Of a DNA stretch of 9,657 nucleotides, positions 6,239 to 9,657 are shown one piece after another. Both the position numbers and the translations under genes were made by a program. The stretch lies in assembly GCF_051846935.1 (NCBI RefSeq), contig NZ_JBPYCS010000048.1, forward strand, positions 1 through 9,657. The letters run 5' to 3'. Under the pieces are notes generated by a model that worked only from the letters and a program-made list of their open reading frames with translations, made no database searches and was not told the origin of the DNA. Position 1 is the stretch's first letter, and every line of letters begins with the position of its first letter. Source of the stretch: JBPYCR01 sp051846935. Lineage in GTDB: Bacteria > Bacillota > Bacilli > Bacillales > Amphibacillaceae.

Positions 6239-7252
6239 TTAATTTTCCGGCAAAAATTCATTCGTAAATGCATCGTCAACATTTACAGCTTCATCTATAA
6301 TTTCATTCTCAAGTAAAAAGTCAGCAAACTTCTGCCATCTTTCCTTCTCTTGAATTCCGAAACGCTCGGCATCATCTTGATAACGAGGAGAAAGCCACTC
6401 TTGACTACGCTTAACGAGGTCAGGATTCAGATCAGGCTCGGCATCGATTAAGATTTGTGCCGCTTCCTCAGGATGATCAATAGCAAATTCATACCCTTTC
6501 ACCGCAGCTGCAGTAAATTTCTCTACTGTTTCCGGATTCGCAGAAATCATCTCTTCGCTTGTAGCGATAATTGGAGTGTAAAAATCGAGTTCATCCGCAA
6601 AGTCTGCCAAATAAACCATATTTAAATCTACACCACGAAGCTCAGCTTCAATACCAGTCCAACCATAATAAACGAGAGAAAAGTCCACATCTCGCTCAAC
6701 AGCTACGAAAAAGTCAGAATCCCCAGTCGTAATAAAATCAACTTGTTCAACATCTGCATTATCATTTTCCATTAACGTCGTCATCATTGCTTTTTCTAAG
6801 TCAGAACCATACGCACCAAACTTTTTCCCTTCAAAATCACTCGGCTCGGTAATGTTCTTATCGACTGGTGATGCATACCCTGCTGTATTATGCTGAAGAA
6901 TAGCTGCAACCGAAACAAGTGGCAAGCCTTCCGAACGGGCTTGCGTCAACCCCTCCTGGTAACTAATTCCGAAATCCGCTTTCCCTGCTGCTAGCAACTG
7001 GTTTACGCGAACCTCTCCAGGTAGTAAAATTTCAACGTCCAATCCTTGCTCTTCAAAATAGCCCTTTTCTTTCGCTACATAGATACCGGTATGATTCGTA
7101 TTCGGTGTCCAGTCGAGTGCGAATTTCACAGGCGTTAAATCATCCGTGCCTTCTTCCTTTTCGGCAGGTGCACTCGCATCCTCCGTTTCATTATTCCCGC
7201 AACCGACTACAGCTAATAGTGCAATTAGTAATAAAAAAAGTAATTTCCTCAA
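6239..7252 (-). CDS. thiY: Thiamine-precursor-binding lipoprotein of an ABC importer (ThiY, NMT1/THI5-like)
   Basis: A 337-residue extracellular binding protein. The N-terminus is a lipoprotein signal: MRKLLFLLLIALLA, then VVGC with C18 as the lipidated cysteine, followed by an acidic linker (21-39). The mature domain opens with KFALDWTPNTNHTGIYVAKE (43-62), the hallmark of NMT1/THI5-like proteins, and continues through GYFEEQGLDVEI and GKADFGISYQE, typical of the fold. In Bacillus halodurans ThiY binds N-formyl-4-amino-5-aminomethyl-2-methylpyrimidine, a breakdown product of thiamine; the same ligand is likely here. It should hand ligand to ThiX/ThiZ, encoded just downstream but in a separate transcription unit. 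The start is TTG, supported by GAGGAGGA eight to nine bases upstream. The TPP riboswitch lies about 450 nt further upstream. Confidence 0.9.
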   Translation of the reverse strand: MRKLLFLLLIALLAVVGCGNNETEDASAPAEKEEGTDDLTPVKFALDWTPNTNHTGIYVAKEKGYFEEQGLDVEILLPGEVRVNQLLAAGKADFGISYQEGLTQARSEGLPLVSVAAILQHNTAGYASPVDKNITEPSDFEGKKFGAYGSDLEKAMMTTLMENDNADVEQVDFITTGDSDFFVAVERDVDFSLVYYGWTGIEAELRGVDLNMVYLADFADELDFYTPIIATSEEMISANPETVEKFTAAAVKGYEFAIDHPEEAAQILIDAEPDLNPDLVKRSQEWLSPRYQDDAERFGIQEKERWQKFADFLLENEIIDEAVNVDDAFTNEFLPEN

Positions 7253-7701
7253 TATGAATCCTCCTCATAGTAATTGCTTTTTTTAGTGGAGAGTCTCTGT
7301 ATCCTTACGCAAGCTTGGCATCTATGCTTTCACTTTTTTGCACATAATCCGATGTTAGAGCAGTGCCAGTCAGCTATTAAAAAAGCTAACAACGACTCCG
7401 CTACTTGACAGCTCCAATAATAGCGCTATCTATTTGTAATAAAATAGACAGACATTAAAAAGGTTTCCCTTTAAAACAACGGATTAAAAAATGGGGTATA
7501 CGGAAATAGCTAAAGAAAAATTATCCAACATTGCTGCTCATGAAATATATTTGCTTTCCGCGAACTTACTCATGTTTTGCACTGTGGACACTCACCGATC
7601 TCTTTCTTTCATCTGGAGTATCGCACCTTCCATCCGTTACTGTCGGAGAGCCTACCTGATTTTCCACAAGCTAATCCGAAAACCCAAACTATGTACATTT
7701 G
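7253..7701. other. 449-bp region between the TPP riboswitch terminator and thiY; no recognised gene
   Basis: I recognise no gene here. On the minus strand it forms an unusually long leader for thiY. It contains a short hairpin (GTCAGCT 7369-7375 with AGCTAAC 7384-7390), a 10-bp palindrome ATAGCGCTAT (7420-7429), and a directly adjoining inverted repeat TCTATTT/AAATAGA (7429-7448). The thiY ribosome binding site is at the left edge. A 72-codon frame at 7491-7709 (+) and a 33-codon frame at 7566-7667 (-) are open, but neither has a ribosome binding site or a recognisable product. The part from about 7560 to 7680 has higher GC than its flanks and may be a repeat or gene remnant. Confidence 0.5.
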
Positions 7702-7742
7702 TGAAATAAAAAATGCACCAAAGGTTAGCCCTTTAGCGCATT
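7702..7742 (-). terminator. Intrinsic terminator, expression platform of the TPP riboswitch
   Basis: On the minus strand AATGCGCTAAAGG (7742-7730) pairs with CCTTTGGTGCATT (7724-7712) over 13 consecutive pairs (two G-U) around a 5-base loop, followed by TTTTTATTTC. It begins about 25 bases after the riboswitch aptamer, the normal place for a ligand-controlled terminator, so thiamine pyrophosphate binding should stop transcription here. Confidence 0.88.
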
Positions 7743-7765
7743 AGGTGTCCATTATCATATAAAAT

Positions 7766-7865
7766 GATGTGCAATGTTCCCTCCGCTGGTGCCAACCAGA
7801 TCAGGTTCAAAGGGTCAGCATCTCCAGGATGCAGTCTCAGCTAGCATAACTAGCCCCCCCACATA
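7766..7865 (-). ncRNA. TPP (THI-box) riboswitch aptamer
   Basis: Read on the minus strand, this has the complete THI-box layout: closing stem ATGTG (7864-7860) with CACAT (7771-7767); a G-rich start; hairpin GCTAG-TTATG-CTAGC; the invariant CTGAGA (7840-7835); hairpin GCATC-CTGGA-GATGC; then CCCTTTGAACCTGATCTGG, with the conserved AACCTGATC at 7807-7799; a CTGG/CCAG stem; and GCGGAGGGAA. These are the bases that recognise the pyrimidine and pyrophosphate parts of thiamine pyrophosphate. The terminator at 7702-7742 supplies the switch. The next gene downstream is thiY. Confidence 0.96.
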
Positions 7866-7879
7866 AAAAATATAAAATT

Positions 7880-7906
7880 TGTATACGTTCAAAACGTCTT
7901 TTGAAC
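7880..7906 (-). promoter_or_regulatory. Candidate riboswitch promoter with overlapping inverted repeat
   Basis: On the minus strand TATACA (7885-7880) could be a -10 box placing the transcript start near 7873, just before the aptamer. The expected spacer and -35 region are filled by a perfect 8-bp inverted repeat, GTTCAAAACGTCTTTTGAAC (7887-7906). No strong -35 hexamer is seen. The repeat could be an operator. A perfect 12-bp palindrome GTAATGCATTAC follows at 7909-7920. Confidence 0.35.
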
Positions 7907-8137
7907 ATGTAATGCATTACAAAACAAGTATGCCATAAAAAAAGGACTGTTGCAAATTTAGCAAAAGTTCGTTTAAAAATACATATCGTTCAATACAAAT
8001 AACCGTCATTTAAACTAAAAACAAGCTGATCCAATTGCTCACCGTTCCCGTAGCTAGTTTCTCCAACAAAAGCGTGTGCATGCCCGCTTTATAAAGTGTT
8101 AAACAGTTGTGCTTCATTTTATTGATTTGACGTATAT

Positions 8138-8167
8138 TTGCAACTTTCGACAACGATCAGCTATAAT
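8138..8167 (+). promoter_or_regulatory. Candidate sigma-A promoter of the tagO-like gene
   Basis: TTGCAA (8138-8143), an 18-bp spacer and a perfect TATAAT (8162-8167). The start point would be near 8174, giving an untranslated leader of about 174 bases. A second TATAAT at 8327-8332 is too close to the ribosome binding site to serve this start codon well. Confidence 0.5.
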
Positions 8168-8347
8168 TTACTTTAAAAGGGGTAGTTTACATACTGTGAG
8201 GATCGCTTAAGTATACATTATTTTAAAACAAGTCACTAACAATGGAATCGCCTCTGTTTTTTTTTCGATTACATTAAAAACATACTGTACTAAACAACAA
8301 ATCAAATCCTATTATTTGTTTTACTTTATAATAACAAGGAGAATAAA

Positions 8348-9421
8348 ATGTATAATTATGTAGATTTACTTGTTTCATTTTTAATTGCTTTATCGTTATC
8401 ATTTTTATTCACTTATCCAGTCAAACAGCTTGCTATCAAATTAGGAGTAGTAGATTATCCTAATTTCCGGAAAATACATACAAAGGTGACTCCGCGCCTT
8501 GGAGGTGTAGCTGTTTTTATTGGGGCTTTTGTAGGTGCTCTTTATTTACAACCACATCATGAACACTTGCCTGAAATTTTGTTTGGAGCAATCATTATTA
8601 TCATAACGGGAGCAATTGATGACCGTTACAGCCTTAGCCCAGTTATCAAATTAACAGGTCAATTAAGTGCTACGTTATTACTTGTTTCATCGGGTTTAAT
8701 AATTGAACGAATTACATTGCCAATAATTGGTGTGGTTGATTTAGGGATTGCAAGTATTCCGATAACTCTTCTTTGGGTAATTGGGATTACAAATGCAATT
8801 AATTTAATAGATGGATTAGACGGACTAGCGACCGGAGTTACGACAATTGCTTTTACAAGTATGTTAATAATGGCTATCGCTGACATGCAAATTGTTGCTG
8901 CTTATTTGTGTGTTGTTTTAATAGGTGCCAATCTAGGTTTTTTATATCATAACTTTTATCCAGCAAAAATTTATATGGGAGATACGGGTTCTAACTTTCT
9001 TGGCTTTATGATTGCTGTAGTATCAATGTTGGGATTATTTAAAAACATCACATTGTTTAGTTTTATTATTCCGGTTATTGTGTTAGCAGTTCCAATCTTT
9101 GATACTTTATTTGCAATTGTTCGTAGGGTATACAACAAAGAAAACATAATGGGGGCGGATAATAAACATATACATTATCAATTATTAAAGGCAGGGTACA
9201 GTCATCGAAAAACAGTGCTTATCATCTATTCATTTAGTGCATTGTTCGGCATAATGGCAATTTTATTCAATGAAGCATCATTGACGTTGTCTTTAATCAT
9301 TACTTGTTTTGTTCTTTTTCTAATACACCTTCTTGCAGAAATAGCTGGTTTAGTCATGGGGGGAAAGCGACCTATTATTGAAGGTATTGGTAAACTTGTC
9401 AAGAAACAGAATAGAGATTAA
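8348..9421 (+). CDS. tagO: Undecaprenyl-phosphate N-acetylglucosaminyl-1-phosphate transferase (TagO/WecA family)
   Basis: A 357-residue polytopic membrane enzyme, the size of Bacillus TagO, which moves a sugar-1-phosphate from its UDP carrier to undecaprenyl phosphate, the first step of wall teichoic acid and other cell-surface polymers. Family motifs in order: KIHTKVTPRLGG (42-53), the magnesium-binding DD pair at 91-92 in GAIDDRYSLSP, NAINLIDGLDGLATG (149-163), KIYMGDTGSNFLG (207-219), IFDTLFAIVRR (250-260) and the histidine motif DNKHIHYQLL (271-280). The last is usually HxHH; here the final histidine is a tyrosine. The ATG follows AAGGAG (8336-8341) by six bases. No other wall-polymer gene is visible. 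TagO is favoured over MraY by length and motifs, but the exact acceptor pathway is uncertain. Confidence 0.85.
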   Translation: MYNYVDLLVSFLIALSLSFLFTYPVKQLAIKLGVVDYPNFRKIHTKVTPRLGGVAVFIGAFVGALYLQPHHEHLPEILFGAIIIIITGAIDDRYSLSPVIKLTGQLSATLLLVSSGLIIERITLPIIGVVDLGIASIPITLLWVIGITNAINLIDGLDGLATGVTTIAFTSMLIMAIADMQIVAAYLCVVLIGANLGFLYHNFYPAKIYMGDTGSNFLGFMIAVVSMLGLFKNITLFSFIIPVIVLAVPIFDTLFAIVRRVYNKENIMGADNKHIHYQLLKAGYSHRKTVLIIYSFSALFGIMAILFNEASLTLSLIITCFVLFLIHLLAEIAGLVMGGKRPIIEGIGKLVKKQNRD

Positions 9422-9657
9422 GTCAAATGTTTGATATGAATTATTTGAAGCAATAAAGTTTTCTTAATATACCGCTTATTAGCCAGATTAAAAGTATGTA
9501 TTTATAAACGAATGTATCAGTATAGAACACATAATGGAATGAGTAATTTTAATGAAAACTAACTATGTACTTTTACTGTCAGTTTTCACTTAATAACTCT
9601 ATTAATGAATAATTTTTAGCCATTATTAAGAATATACTACATTTTATTTTATCGTAG
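9422..9657. other. AT-rich region after the tagO-like gene; no gene seen
   Basis: These 236 bp hold no recognised gene. There is an 8-bp inverted repeat, TGAAAACT (9553-9560) with AGTTTTCA (9581-9588), around a 20-base loop, and a second, CTTAATAA (9589-9596) with TTATTAAG (9623-9630). Neither is followed by a proper T-run, so no convincing terminator for the tagO-like gene can be named. Confidence 0.5.

Larger units (their letters stand above)
7866..8347. other. Intergenic region between the riboswitch and the tagO-like gene
   Basis: No gene is recognised in these 480 bp between divergent units. The left part holds the riboswitch promoter region. GGACTGTTGCAAATTT at 7944 resembles the terminal repeats of IS6-family elements, but no transposase follows. 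TTTGCAAC recurs at 8137. The right part holds a candidate promoter (8138-8167) for the tagO-like gene, a 9-bp direct repeat ACATACTGT (8189-8197 and 8280-8288), and a run of nine T (8257-8265) without a convincing stem in front of it. Confidence 0.45.

Noticed and set aside
7566..7667. 33-codon GTG frame on the minus strand between riboswitch and thiY
   Set aside because: No ribosome binding site and no family recognised. Kept only as a hint that this stretch may be a repeat or remnant.
7491..7709. 72-codon open frame on the plus strand
   Set aside because: No ribosome binding site before its ATG, no recognisable product, unlikely composition, and it ends inside the riboswitch terminator.
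8189..8288. Leader attenuator of the tagO-like gene built on the nine-T run
   Set aside because: No stem of more than about four to five pairs precedes the T-run, and the 9-bp direct repeats do not form a switch by themselves.
9553..9630. Terminator after the tagO-like gene
   Set aside because: The inverted repeats have AT-rich arms and long loops, and no T-run follows; such repeats are expected by chance in this composition.

Overview
The window looks like a chromosomal stretch of a low-GC Gram-positive bacterium (Bacillota, most likely Bacillaceae or Planococcaceae). The reasons are strong AGGAGG-type ribosome binding sites, AT-rich intergenic DNA, TTG and GTG starts, a TagO-like teichoic acid enzyme, and a Bacillus-type ThiXYZ thiamine-precursor importer with a TPP riboswitch. 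No taxon can be fixed from the sequence alone.

Layout, left to right. (1) 1-368: the 3' end of an ISL3-family insertion sequence (transposase C-terminus plus right inverted repeat). (2) 382-444: a short, decayed run of 21-bp-phased repeats. (3) 573-2322 (+): dctQ and dctM, the two membrane subunits of a TRAP transporter, with no DctP in view. (4) 2486-3745 (+): an M20-type zinc amidohydrolase of the carbamoylase/allantoate amidohydrolase group. (5) 3760-3787: a strong hairpin terminator between convergent units. (6) 3794-4158: a GC-rich array of eight exact-length 42-bp repeats in which a GCGCTC hexamer recurs every 21 bp. (7) 4203-5991 (-): an operon of a thiamine-binding MTH1187/YqgV-type protein, ThiX permease and ThiZ ATPase, joined by 4-nt and 1-nt overlaps. 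(8) 6239-7252 (-): the ThiY lipoprotein, with its own terminator behind it. (9) 7702-7865 (-): a TPP riboswitch aptamer followed by a 13-bp intrinsic terminator, about 450 nt upstream of thiY. (10) 8348-9421 (+): a TagO/WecA-family polyprenyl-phosphate sugar-1-phosphate transferase.

How the genes work together. ThiY should capture a thiamine-related pyrimidine outside the membrane, and ThiX and ThiZ should import it. The small protein probably binds thiamine in the cytoplasm, and the riboswitch reports thiamine pyrophosphate. The TRAP subunits and the amidohydrolase may form an uptake-and-hydrolysis pair for an amide, ureide or N-carbamoyl compound, but the substrate is not visible. The amidohydrolase could alternatively serve pyrimidine salvage, because the known deformylase of that route (YlmB) is also an M20 enzyme.

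The least explained element is the repeat array. Its unit (42 bp, about four helical turns), its half-unit phasing (21 bp, about two turns), its lack of indels, and a second decayed copy 3.4 kb away with the same 21-bp phase suggest a dispersed, helically phased DNA element rather than a gene.
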